From an uncultured Clostridia bacterium (GTDB taxonomy: Bacteria > Bacillota > Clostridia > UBA1381): DNA of 37,125 nt. A program made the position numbers and the translations under genes. The stretch is taken from NCBI GenBank assembly GCA_947626045.1, contig CANQQS010000008.1, positions 1 to 37,125 of the forward strand. Reading direction: 5' to 3'. The notes beneath the pieces are model-generated. The model was not told the DNA's origin, searched no databases, and worked only from the letters and a program-made list of their open reading frames with translations. Positions 24,535 to 33,364 of this stretch are shown here, one piece after another (positions within the stretch are counted from its first letter, which is position 1; each line of letters begins with the position of its first letter).

Positions 24535-24565
24535 GTCAATCCAGCTCCTTCCAAAAATATATGTG

Positions 24566-25240
24566 TCAAGAATTTATAAATTTCTTTTCAAATTCGGTCA
24601 GGGTGATAACATATTTCGGCTGTTTTCTCCACACGCGCCCCTCACCGAAATATCGGCTTAAATCCTGCCACGATTCCGCCGTCACCGCGAAACGCAGCAA
24701 ATCCTTCTCGTTGAGTATTCCGTTCTCGCGTTTTAGTATCTTTGCAATCATCTTGCCACCCGCGCTTGACGACAGCAATTTAAAATCTATTCTTTCACTG
24801 CCTGCCGTCATATAATTCAAAAAGCGGCTCACGTCTATTCCGTACCCGAAGCTTCCTCCAACGGTCATACATGCGGACAGCATCCGGCAAAATTCCGTAT
24901 ATCTTCCCAGAACAAACGCCGCGACATTCTCAAGGTCTCCGCACTCGTCGCTTCCCGCCCTGAAAACGATATTGACAATTCCCCGTCTGCCGCCGAAACT
25001 CGCTTCAATTCGCCGTATACCGAGAATCCCGCCGCACGGCTCGGGGAACAGCGCGCCGCTTTTTAAGGGATATTCGCGCCACAGAACTTTGAAACGGTCG
25101 TACGAGAAGAAATCCCAAACGTCGGCAGGCAGATTTACGCCCATGCTTCCATCTGCCGGAATCAGACCGTTTTCGGTAAGGCACGACGGAAAGAAACCCC
25201 TTGCCGAATTCTCATATGTGCAGTAAAAATAAATGTCCAT
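24566..25240 (-). CDS. Cluster protein of unknown family (224 aa)
   Basis: A 224-residue soluble protein that I do not recognise. It opens with a strand-rich segment (MDIYFYCTYENSARGFFPSC). A Gly-rich middle (CGGILGIRRIEASFGGRRGIVNIVFRAG) is followed by a mainly helical C-terminal half. The opening, with an aromatic-rich strand followed by an ARGFF turn, is reminiscent of N-terminal domains of GTPase-associated proteins in bacterial conflict systems; I offer that only as a hypothesis to test. It lies 14 bases downstream of the GTPase gene, with AAGGGG as ribosome binding site. The spacing and order suggest it works with that GTPase. Confidence 0.72.
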   Translation of the reverse strand: MDIYFYCTYENSARGFFPSCLTENGLIPADGSMGVNLPADVWDFFSYDRFKVLWREYPLKSGALFPEPCGGILGIRRIEASFGGRRGIVNIVFRAGSDECGDLENVAAFVLGRYTEFCRMLSACMTVGGSFGYGIDVSRFLNYMTAGSERIDFKLLSSSAGGKMIAKILKRENGILNEKDLLRFAVTAESWQDLSRYFGEGRVWRKQPKYVITLTEFEKKFINS

Positions 25241-25254
25241 ATTATCCCCTTTTA

Positions 25255-26292
25255 TTACAGCCTTCCCGCATTATCCTGTATGACAAGGAAACCGTCATCT
25301 GAATACGGACCGGTACCCTTCTTCATCTTCTTGCGCAGTATCTCGAGCGGATAAATCAACTCATTCCTGTTTATTTTCAATGATTTGTTTGATGTGTTTA
25401 TCTCTTCAAGCGTTTTCGAAAGAATGTATACAAGCGAGTATATCATGGGCTGCTCGCAGAATTTCGGAGCGTAGCCGCGCTCGTAGTCCTTAAGAAACTC
25501 GGCTTCCTGATACAGCGACACGACTTTGCCCGTTTCCGAATCTTTTTTGAAATGCACAAAATCAATACCGCCCGCGGAAAGTATCGGCGTAATTGCTATA
25601 GAGCAGCCCATAACAAGCTGCGGCGACGATCTCAGATAGTGAATAAGCTCTCTGTACCCGTCGCCTACCGCGTTTACAAGCTCCTGCATATAATTGCGCC
25701 TGAACGCGTTAAGCTCAATCGTGTGGGTAAGATGATAGTATCTCTCGCACTTTATCGGCACGAAAAGTATAAGACGCTCGGAAATATCGTCAACGGTAAG
25801 ACTGTTCTTGAAGAAATTCGTAATCTGCATGGGTTTATTGTATTCCTCGTGATAAATACCGTAGCCCTTATCATTCATCATCTTTGCGAACAGGTACGGA
25901 GTATCTATCGCGATTATGATAACTTGACAGTTGTGGATAAGATTTTTCACCTGTGCCTGATGATTGTCCGTCAGCCATTCTCCCGGTATATCATGTATTG
26001 AAAAAGCTATACCCTTACCTGAATTAAGCCTGATTCCGAACGAGTATGTTTTTTGCGCGTCGCTCGGATTGTCATCGACTTCCACGCGCGTCAGCGGTTT
26101 ATTGAATACGTCAAGCTTCTTTCGGATATTTTCGGTCGCGCGCATAAGCTCTCTCTGCGTCTGCTCGTTCAGTATGTCAAAGCTGAGATCCGTTCCCGCA
26201 AGCGCCTTGCCTATCTCGCTGCACATCGAGGCAAGAACTGTCGTCTTGCCGCATCTTTTTCCTCCGAGCATTAATATATTTATATCGTTCAT
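25255..26292 (-). CDS. GTPase-like P-loop protein (possible DO-GTPase type)
   Basis: A 345-residue protein opening with strand MNDINILMLGG and Walker A GGKRCGKT (residues 10-17). A switch-II-like motif, FSIHDIPGEW, contains Asp101-x-Pro-Gly104. The next strand, CQVIIIAIDTPYLF, is typical of TRAFAC-class GTPases. The C-terminal half carries long insertions and no membrane helix. The layout resembles the double-GTPase families reported in bacterial NTPase-based conflict systems; a specific assignment needs a profile search. GGGAGGAAAG precedes the ATG. It lies 18 bases after the dynamin-like gene and 14 bases before the 224-residue gene, so the two GTPases are probably partners. Confidence 0.75.
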   Translation of the reverse strand: MNDINILMLGGKRCGKTTVLASMCSEIGKALAGTDLSFDILNEQTQRELMRATENIRKKLDVFNKPLTRVEVDDNPSDAQKTYSFGIRLNSGKGIAFSIHDIPGEWLTDNHQAQVKNLIHNCQVIIIAIDTPYLFAKMMNDKGYGIYHEEYNKPMQITNFFKNSLTVDDISERLILFVPIKCERYYHLTHTIELNAFRRNYMQELVNAVGDGYRELIHYLRSSPQLVMGCSIAITPILSAGGIDFVHFKKDSETGKVVSLYQEAEFLKDYERGYAPKFCEQPMIYSLVYILSKTLEEINTSNKSLKINRNELIYPLEILRKKMKKGTGPYSDDGFLVIQDNAGRL

Positions 26293-26310
26293 TTATCTTT
26301 CCTCCCAAAA

Positions 26311-28596
26311 TCAAAAATGCAAAGTTCCCGCCATGTCTCTCATGAGCAGCTTTGTACCGTTGTACTTTGTGATAATTTCATTGACGTCCTTATATCTGTC
26401 CGCGTTATCCTCCCACAGCTTCTGACTGTACTGCATGAAGAAGTTGCCCCATACCATGCTCATATCCGTGAAGCTGTTTTCGTCGCTTTTGTTGTCAAAG
26501 TTAATCGCAAATGTTATTCTGTCGTAAAACTCCTCGGCAGCGGCGTAAAATGTCTGGTTCGGACGTCTGTACAGCTGGGAAAGCGAATGTCTGAGTTCGT
26601 CCTCTATAACCGCGAGGCGCGACGTGAGATAATAATGCACCTCGTCGCCGGCACTGCTTGCACGGAACACGTACTGAGGCGGCACGTAGTAATCCTCGGC
26701 AAGCGGATTGAGTGTGTAGAGCTGCTTTCTCACTTCCTGAATTACATTTTCCTTTATGCTGAATTCAAAATTGTAAAGGAATTGGAATGCCTTGTAAATC
26801 TGCGTGTACTGCTCCTGTCCGCCTATGACGTTGTCCATCATGTTTTTGAGCCATGCGAGCATATCCACATCATCGCCGCCCTCGTCCGACCCGCTTGTCT
26901 GCTGCGAGAATATATTGTTAAGCGCGTAATACATATGCTTTACAAGAGAGTTTTTAAACTCAAGCGTTTCTTTCTGCATCGCCCCGTCGATTTCGTTGAA
27001 GCTGTCGGTTATCTCATTGCGGACATAGTTGCACGCCGCCTCCCACAGAGCGTTTGGCATCATTGCGCCGTTCTTGTTTATAATTTCCTGCAGCTCGTCG
27101 GCGCTCGGCGCAACGCTGTCCATCTTGTTCAGGATAACCTGTACCTTGCTCCACAACGCGCCGTTTGACTGATTTCTTTTCTTGCTCCAATCGGACACCT
27201 GGCTTTTAAGCTGCGCCGTCATATCCTTGTATGTTTTCTGACCCATCATAAAAGCCTGCTGCGCTATTGCCTGACCGACGTTCTTCTCCTTTATCTCCGG
27301 CAGCTCCGTTACCATTTTGTTGACCATATTAATTAATTTGCTGCCGATTGAGTTAATATTTTCCAGATATTTTGCGTCGATTTCATCCATATTCCGCGTA
27401 AGCGTGTCAAGAAGCGGCATCATAAAATCATTATTTACCGCGTCCTTGTCGGAGCAGTCAACCTTTTTGCAAAAGCATATATCGAAATTGTTATTCTTTA
27501 CTCCGTTCAGAAACGCGTCTACTGCGTTATCGTTTACGCCTTTATGCAGATTTGCTATGTAGAAAAGCCATTTTCCCATCGCTCTGTCCGAAAAATTATC
27601 CCGAAGCGTCTGATACAGCTTTATATCCGGGTCGTGTACATCAGATATAGGCTTTGTCACAACAATGGCGGCGTCGCAAAGCTTATCCACGGTGTCAAGC
27701 ATCGCCTTGTCAATGCCGACCTGCGTATCGCCTATACCTATAGTATCTACAAGAACAATCTTGCCGCAGTCCTCGTAAAAGCGGCAGGATATTTCCGCTC
27801 TGCCTACGGCGAGATAATTGTAATAGTATTCCACATCGGGGTCGGTGGCTTTCTTGCCGTTGTTCTGTGCTACATACGACTTTATCAATTCAGGGTCGGT
27901 AAGCGTTATTGAATGACTTCCGAAAAGCGGGCTTATCTCATCGAAGTTATCTATTATGTCCTGAAGGTGCTTTAAAGCTATAGACTTTTCAGCCTCGTCA
28001 TTGCGTATCTTGCCTTTAAGCTCGGTAATAATATTTGCGTCGTCAATATCGTAAAAGCCAAATTCACTCGTTAGATATGGAGAAGACGGATCTATCTGCT
28101 TTATATATTCTTTAACGGTTTTAACAAGGTCTGACTGCTGTTTAAATGTTATAAGCACAGACACCGTTTCGGGCGCCATTTCAGGTCTGTTATATATGAC
28201 GGAGGTGGCGCCTGTACAGTCGCTCGCGTCATAGGCGGGAATAATTTCGTTGCCGAGGTTTCCGACTGCCTGAAGGAATCGGCTCTTGCCCTGACGCGCC
28301 ATTCCAACCGTGGCAATGGCAATATGATCACGCTCAAACCGCGCTATTGCGTTATTTATAAGATTATTGTACCTTTGCAGCTCTTTTCTCAGCGCGCCGG
28401 TGCTTATACTGCCGAACTCCGACGCGTAATCGCTGCGAATCTCGGCATCTGGCAGGTTTTCCACCTCTTTCTTGTAGCTTTCCAACGAAGCGATATACGA
28501 TTGCAGTGTTTTAACGCTCTCTCTGCTCTGTCTCAGCCTGTCCGCTTTTTTCTTGCGCTCCGCCAGGATACTGTCAATTTGATCCTTAACTGCCAT
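26311..28596 (-). CDS. Dynamin-like large GTPase
   Basis: A 761-residue GTPase. An N-terminal coiled-coil segment occupies about 1-90. The G domain has P-loop GMARQGKS (98-105), a switch-I threonine region DCTGATSVIYN (about 126-136), DTIG (284-287) as G3, and TKPISD (314-319) as G4. A long helical stalk-like C-terminal part follows (about 400-761), with coiled-coil tendency and no clear membrane helix. The long G domain followed by a helical half resembles bacterial dynamin-like proteins and related stress GTPases. Oligomerisation near a membrane is expected by family analogy. AAGGAGG lies upstream. It is the first gene after the internal terminator, so it probably heads the second transcript of the cluster. 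I found no convincing promoter in the AT-rich 120 bases before it. Confidence 0.85.
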   Translation of the reverse strand: MAVKDQIDSILAERKKKADRLRQSRESVKTLQSYIASLESYKKEVENLPDAEIRSDYASEFGSISTGALRKELQRYNNLINNAIARFERDHIAIATVGMARQGKSRFLQAVGNLGNEIIPAYDASDCTGATSVIYNRPEMAPETVSVLITFKQQSDLVKTVKEYIKQIDPSSPYLTSEFGFYDIDDANIITELKGKIRNDEAEKSIALKHLQDIIDNFDEISPLFGSHSITLTDPELIKSYVAQNNGKKATDPDVEYYYNYLAVGRAEISCRFYEDCGKIVLVDTIGIGDTQVGIDKAMLDTVDKLCDAAIVVTKPISDVHDPDIKLYQTLRDNFSDRAMGKWLFYIANLHKGVNDNAVDAFLNGVKNNNFDICFCKKVDCSDKDAVNNDFMMPLLDTLTRNMDEIDAKYLENINSIGSKLINMVNKMVTELPEIKEKNVGQAIAQQAFMMGQKTYKDMTAQLKSQVSDWSKKRNQSNGALWSKVQVILNKMDSVAPSADELQEIINKNGAMMPNALWEAACNYVRNEITDSFNEIDGAMQKETLEFKNSLVKHMYYALNNIFSQQTSGSDEGGDDVDMLAWLKNMMDNVIGGQEQYTQIYKAFQFLYNFEFSIKENVIQEVRKQLYTLNPLAEDYYVPPQYVFRASSAGDEVHYYLTSRLAVIEDELRHSLSQLYRRPNQTFYAAAEEFYDRITFAINFDNKSDENSFTDMSMVWGNFFMQYSQKLWEDNADRYKDVNEIITKYNGTKLLMRDMAGTLHF

Positions 28597-28713
28597 AGTT
28601 GCTTTTTCCTCCTTTTTTCATGTCCGCCGATCTGTTCCGCAACGGTTCTCATTCTAATATTTATATGTAATTCTATCACACATAATAAGATTTTTGTCGG
28701 TTTTATTTCCGCA

Positions 28714-28752
28714 TAAAAAAATATCCGCGCCGCAAGAAGCGGACACGGATAT
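28714..28752 (-). terminator. Intrinsic terminator between lipoprotein and dynamin-like genes
   Basis: On the minus strand ATATCCG pairs with CGGATAT and an inner CCGC/GCGG stem closes the loop; TTTTTTT follows. It starts right after the lipoprotein stop and so divides the cluster into an upstream part (HTH, kinase-NTPase, lipoprotein) and a downstream part (GTPases to CAP-like protein). The rest of the 160-base gap is AT-rich, with only weak promoter-like hexamers. Confidence 0.8.
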
Positions 28753-28756
28753 GTTG

Positions 28757-29422
28757 TCAGTTTAGCGACACGCGCCGTTCGTTTATGTTGTTTTCTATTT
28801 CGTCAAGATGCTTTGTGTATTCCCTGTTGATTTCGTCATGACTGTAAAGCCACTCGCAGTTTTCGGGAATTACCGCGGGATATTTGTATATCATATCCTT
28901 CATACAATCAGCCGCGTCTCCGCCTGCACCGGATACCAAATCCATTGCACCGTACACAAGGAACACTTTTTCAAGCTCAAGCCTGTCCTCAAATAAATCG
29001 GACAGTATTTTAAGGGTTTCGAAATCAGCTGTTTCCTGTATGCTGTCCTTAAACATTAAATTTTCCATGCTCTCTCTCTGCGAATAGAAGAGATAATCAT
29101 AGTCTGTCCTCGGTATATTCATGCTGTCCATTACGTCATACTCTCTGTCTCCGATATTGGACTGTACAGAAGCGCTCTCTTCCGCGGCAGCATCGCTTTC
29201 AGCCGCAGCGGCGTTCAGCTTTTCCATATTCTCGTCCGTCGGATTTTCCGTGTATGCTCGAATTGCCAGCACTGTGTTTTCGTATGCCTCAAACACTGCA
29301 TTGTCGCTCCTTATAACCTGCTCCAAATCGGGTATTATTTTATCCCTGTACACATCGCTTGTGTTCGTTGCACAGCCCGCAAGCAAAACGGCCGTCAGTA
29401 ATAAAAAAGATAATTTCTTCAT
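28757..29422 (-). CDS. Predicted lipoprotein, helical
   Basis: A 221-residue protein with a lipoprotein signal peptide and lipobox LLAGC (lipidated Cys17), so it should be anchored on the outer face of the membrane. The mature part is predicted to be almost wholly helical (runs such as ADFETLKILSDLFEDRLELEKV), with an Ala/Glu/Ser-rich stretch in the middle. I do not recognise a domain. Its start codon overlaps the stop of the kinase-NTPase gene (ATGA), with AAAGGAG inside that gene, so production is coupled. The kinase-NTPase has a helical ectodomain, making it the likely partner. An intrinsic terminator follows. Confidence 0.85.
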   Translation of the reverse strand: MKKLSFLLLTAVLLAGCATNTSDVYRDKIIPDLEQVIRSDNAVFEAYENTVLAIRAYTENPTDENMEKLNAAAAESDAAAEESASVQSNIGDREYDVMDSMNIPRTDYDYLFYSQRESMENLMFKDSIQETADFETLKILSDLFEDRLELEKVFLVYGAMDLVSGAGGDAADCMKDMIYKYPAVIPENCEWLYSHDEINREYTKHLDEIENNINERRVSLN

Positions 29423-32211
29423 GTTTCGTCTCCTTTTATTTCACTCATTATTGACTCAAGATAATTCATGCGAAGCTCAAGGCTGTGCACCGAGTTTTCC
29501 AAATCAGCAGTGCTTATTTCGAGCGCGCCGTTAAAATCCATAACAACGTCGCCGCTGCCCTTCATCGCTTCTTTTATAACGCCGCCGCCCTTTTCGCTGA
29601 TTGTTCGCGTCAAGAGACACAGCTCATAGCCCATAAGCTTCTCGCAGCAGGATATATACTCGCTGTAATAACCAAGATTCCTTTTTACAGTATCGGCGTC
29701 ATATCCCGATTCGGGCGACAGCGCATGTTCGAGTCTTTCAAACATATCCTTCTGAAAAGCTCGGTGTTCCCGTGACATTGACAGTATTTTGTCAACACGC
29801 TCGGTATCCAGACCCCTGTACGCCTTTTCATCAAGATTTTCTATCGTGACAGCCGCGTCTCCGAGTGCATCAAGCCTTTCTCCCGCTTCTCTTACAGATT
29901 CCGTGCCGGATGTCATATCGTTCGATTCAAGCTCCTCGATAAGATTTTTCTCGCTCGACGTCATTTGAACAACATTGTTAAGCGAAACCGCAACCGTTGT
30001 CATAATCTCGTAATTGTTTTTCTCCTCGCGGCGTCCGAGCGGGTGCGTTCCGGGCATAAACCGGTATGTAACCGCAGATGCGCAAAGACAGACCGCAATA
30101 ACAGCGGCGGTTAAAGGTACGCGTACTCCCATTGCCGCTTTTCTGTACCGTTTTGAATTTTCCTTGTTCACGGGTGACAGGCAGTCGCAAAAATTCATAT
30201 GCGCCGCGCTGTAAACACCTTTCTCGTTTTTAAGAAGCGCGGTATCGCGCACAAGTATTCCCTCCGCGGCTATGTTCATCCACTCGTCCGCGTTCTTCGC
30301 GCCGCCGAGAATTTCATCCGTCTTGCCGGCAAACTCCCTAAACGCGCGTGAAAAGGCGCGCGATTTAAGACGTCTGTAGTCGGCGGCACACACCGAACGC
30401 ACGCCGTCAAAATTCACATTCGCTCCGCCTTTCATGGAAGCGCATATTTCCGGAAACAAATATTTAAGCACGTAATTCAGTCTTGTCTGCCCGCATTTGT
30501 CATTGGGCGCAGCCCTGCGGTACGATTCGGATATACTGTCAAGATAACGGTTTATTATCTCACTTTCTGTCGTACAATTCTCCTTTGCGGCGCTGCTTTC
30601 GCGGAATACCGTTTCCGACTTTACGTACAAAGTGAGCATCAGCGGATTTGTCAAAAGGCGTGCTGTGTTCTCGTCCTCCGGATATGCGGCGCCGTGACTG
30701 TTCACATATTGCCGCGCCTGCTCATTTTCAATAGGTAAAAGTGTTACCGGCACAAAATTTTCAAGATATTCTGTCAGCGTGTCTCTTCTGAGCGACACGG
30801 ATACGGTGACAGCCGACATTTTGCTCAATTCGTTTATCTCGAGTATTATACCGCCGCTGTCTTTTATCTCATTGAAGCCGTCAAGCATCAGGTACAAAAG
30901 CGGTTTGCTGCCCCGCATCAGTTCGTCAAGTCTGTTTACGGCATCGGAAACCGTTGACACGCCATTACCGAAGCGTATTTTTGAAACAATATATCTCTTT
31001 ATAAAATCACTTTTTCCGTCGTACTCGTTAAGCGGCACAATAAAACCTATCGGTTTATCCGGCATGTACGCGCGCGTATTTTCGTACAGTATGCGTCGGT
31101 ACAGCGTAGTTTTTCCTATTCCGCCGTCACCGGAAAGCACGGTGTTTCCCATCGTTATAAGCTCGGTTGACGGAATAATCCGTCCGCCGCCCATGACATT
31201 ATTGTCGATAAGCTCTTTTTCCTCATCGCCGCATATGACACGGCTTGCCTCCCACAGGCTCGCGCGCGTGACTCCGACATTTAAAAGCCTGTTTTCCAAT
31301 TCCCTGCACGCGTGCAGCATTTCTTCCGCCGAAGCAAATCTTAAAGACGGTCTCGACCTAAGTCCCTTTGCGAGTATACCCATCAGGCAACTCACCGCGG
31401 TCGGTGGCGCGTTCTTTAAAATCGGTGAATTTAAAAGTTCCTTGTCGTTTAACGCGGCATACACAAAATCACGTCCGCTTATCATAAACACAAGTGTTGC
31501 GCATACCGAAAAAATATCCGAAGCCTCGGATATGTCATTCCTTCTGCCAAGCTTGATTTCAGGTGCGGAGTATGTTGGATTGACGCTCATGTATTCGCCG
31601 TCCGAGCCGTTAAAGTCAATGAGAAGCACGCGCTCGTCACCGTTGGCATGCGGTATGATTATGTTGTCGGGACTTATGTCGAGATGAAGTATTCCCTTTT
31701 TATGCAGCGCTCCGACAGCTTTTAAAAGCTTTATAGCAACGCGCGTTACATCTTTAAGCGTTTTTATGTCTCCGCACCGCCTGCGCAAAGTATACGCGGA
31801 ATTTAATCCAAGCAGAGAATACACGGTATTGTTTGCCTCGAACGAATCATAATTCGCTCCAACGCTGTCGGGGTCGGCTTCAAGTATTTCCAAATGTGTT
31901 TTATTACCAAGAATAAAGCTTTTTTTTCGCGACTCGAAAAACTCCTCCGCACCGTCATAACGTATCGAGCCGTCTTTATCACGGTAAACGGCATTTTTCG
32001 GGTGAAGCGGGAAAAGCTCCTTTACAATACATATATGCTTTCCTCCGCTTATAAGCGTGTCGTCATATTCGGTCTTGTACGCAAGAGAAACGCCGCCGCG
32101 TCCGATAAGCTCCGTTACGCGCAGATTTTTACCGTTATAAGTTATCGCAGTGCCGTTTTTTATAGGCTCTCTGTTATCATTCACAGCGTCCTCACTTCTT
32201 TCATTATCCAT
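29419..32211 (-). CDS. Ser/Thr protein kinase fused to NACHT/STAND NTPase, TM helix and ectodomain
   Basis: A 930-residue multidomain protein. The kinase domain (about 25-310) has a glycine loop IGRGGVSLAYK (36-46), Lys64, the catalytic loop HLDISPDN (176-183, HRD as HLD), DFN at 199-201 where DFG is usual, and APE (216-218). The NTPase has Walker A SGDGGIGKTTL (360-370) and Walker B LLYLMLDGFNEI (438-449). The NACHT-type TNPLMLTLYV (521-530) and a terminal AAHMNFCDCL follow. One membrane helix (about 698-717) leads to a helical outside region (718-930). The kinase residues look competent. The track's ATG lacks a good ribosome binding site; a GTG nine codons in, at 32184, follows GAGG. The lipoprotein gene overlaps its stop. 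It is likely the central switch of the cluster. Confidence 0.9.
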   Translation of the reverse strand: MDNERSEDAVNDNREPIKNGTAITYNGKNLRVTELIGRGGVSLAYKTEYDDTLISGGKHICIVKELFPLHPKNAVYRDKDGSIRYDGAEEFFESRKKSFILGNKTHLEILEADPDSVGANYDSFEANNTVYSLLGLNSAYTLRRRCGDIKTLKDVTRVAIKLLKAVGALHKKGILHLDISPDNIIIPHANGDERVLLIDFNGSDGEYMSVNPTYSAPEIKLGRRNDISEASDIFSVCATLVFMISGRDFVYAALNDKELLNSPILKNAPPTAVSCLMGILAKGLRSRPSLRFASAEEMLHACRELENRLLNVGVTRASLWEASRVICGDEEKELIDNNVMGGGRIIPSTELITMGNTVLSGDGGIGKTTLYRRILYENTRAYMPDKPIGFIVPLNEYDGKSDFIKRYIVSKIRFGNGVSTVSDAVNRLDELMRGSKPLLYLMLDGFNEIKDSGGIILEINELSKMSAVTVSVSLRRDTLTEYLENFVPVTLLPIENEQARQYVNSHGAAYPEDENTARLLTNPLMLTLYVKSETVFRESSAAKENCTTESEIINRYLDSISESYRRAAPNDKCGQTRLNYVLKYLFPEICASMKGGANVNFDGVRSVCAADYRRLKSRAFSRAFREFAGKTDEILGGAKNADEWMNIAAEGILVRDTALLKNEKGVYSAAHMNFCDCLSPVNKENSKRYRKAAMGVRVPLTAAVIAVCLCASAVTYRFMPGTHPLGRREEKNNYEIMTTVAVSLNNVVQMTSSEKNLIEELESNDMTSGTESVREAGERLDALGDAAVTIENLDEKAYRGLDTERVDKILSMSREHRAFQKDMFERLEHALSPESGYDADTVKRNLGYYSEYISCCEKLMGYELCLLTRTISEKGGGVIKEAMKGSGDVVMDFNGALEISTADLENSVHSLELRMNYLESIMSEIKGDET

Positions 32212-32251
32212 GGCTTAAACTGTAATCTCAAGGATAATTTAACATATGCGT

Positions 32252-33364
32252 TTACGCGTCGGTCGGATTTGTTTCCGCAAATATTCTGCTCACAAGCTCC
32301 TGCATTTCGCCGAGTATCTCGTCGGAATTGTTCATCTTTACCGCGTAAAGCGCCGCCCAGTCAAAAACGCTGCGCGGATCGGGCAGAGCCATGCCGCAGT
32401 CGGTAAGCATTATGCACAGTCTGTCATAGTGTTCGCCGAACCGCTCGGCGGGCGTAAGCTCATCGTCTATAACAAAGTCATAATTTACCTCAGGCGCTAT
32501 TCCCTCCGTTATTATGTACAGCAGAATAAGCGATTTTCTCGTTATGTCCTCGGAACGACTTATCATACTCTTTATGCTCGTCGCCGACGGCCAGTATTTT
32601 TTTATCATTTTCTGAATATATGTATACTTCCCGCTCGTGCTGCCAAGCGGCACATTCATTCGTATATACCGCTCGGTTATCTCGTCAACCGAAAACCGCT
32701 CCGACTTTGGCGCAGCACCGCCCCAAAATTCTCTTTGCTGCGCCTCCGGATCGCGCAGACATTCTATAAACGTCATAAAATATTTGTACGCCGTATTGTG
32801 CAAAGCTCCGAACTTATTTATATTTTCAAGATAAAATTTTTTAAAATCCGGTACGGACGATATGTACCGAAACTCATTGTAGAGTGGCTCGGTATACACC
32901 GTTTCGTCAATGTTGTCGGGCAGCGGCGGAAGCGACTCATACAGCTTCACCGCATCGGGATAGCTCATGCCGGTTCTCAAAGCAAACGCGTATGTAAGCT
33001 CTCGCGGGTCTCTGTAGTGAAAACCGCAGTCTGACGAGCAGCACAAAAAATCCTGCGCCCTGCTTTCATTAAGCCCGAGTGCAAAGCATATCCTCATATA
33101 CGTTTCCCTGTCCGACGGCTCGCCGCCGCCAAACCAGCCGCGAACCTTTCTAGACGCACTGTCGCGGCTTAAAGACGGCGAATACTCACAAAGCGCGTCG
33201 GTGAGGATTTTCTTTACATCACCGCCGTCGGAAAATTCTCTGAGAGTTTCGCTGAATGTGCGAAGCTTCAGAGATTGATTCATGTATTCAAAAGCTTCGT
33301 CCGCCGTCATGCAGACGTTTGCTATGTGGTCATATTCGTTTTGAGAGAGCAGTGTTATATCCAT
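32252..33364 (-). CDS. Helix-turn-helix-like protein of unknown function
   Basis: A 370-residue soluble protein. Residues about 45-110 look like a Cro/C1-type helical DNA-binding domain: spaced hydrophobic helices with SRDSASRKVRGWFGGGEPSDRET in the position of the recognition helix, then YMRICFALGLNESRAQDFL. The segment after it contains a cysteine group CCSSDC. The C-terminal 230 residues are mainly helical and unassigned, with aromatic clusters (YKYFMTFIECL, YIQKMIKKYWPSA). It is the first gene of the cluster, 40 bases before the kinase-NTPase gene. It may be its regulator or a kinase substrate, by context only. The ATG at 33364 is better spaced from GCGGG than the ATG at 33373. Alternatively the HTH-like part may bind protein, not DNA. 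Confidence 0.7.
   Translation of the reverse strand: MDITLLSQNEYDHIANVCMTADEAFEYMNQSLKLRTFSETLREFSDGGDVKKILTDALCEYSPSLSRDSASRKVRGWFGGGEPSDRETYMRICFALGLNESRAQDFLCCSSDCGFHYRDPRELTYAFALRTGMSYPDAVKLYESLPPLPDNIDETVYTEPLYNEFRYISSVPDFKKFYLENINKFGALHNTAYKYFMTFIECLRDPEAQQREFWGGAAPKSERFSVDEITERYIRMNVPLGSTSGKYTYIQKMIKKYWPSATSIKSMISRSEDITRKSLILLYIITEGIAPEVNYDFVIDDELTPAERFGEHYDRLCIMLTDCGMALPDPRSVFDWAALYAVKMNNSDEILGEMQELVSRIFAETNPTDA

Noticed and set aside
26317-27168. 283-codon plus-strand ORF opposite the dynamin-like gene
   Set aside because: It is a shadow frame; the minus strand has the GTPase motifs and a good ribosome binding site.
28660-28700. Promoter for the dynamin-like gene (CCGACA, 17 bp, GATAGA on the minus strand)
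   Set aside because: Both hexamers match the consensus poorly and the region is AT-rich, so chance matches are expected. Mentioned in the terminator finding only.
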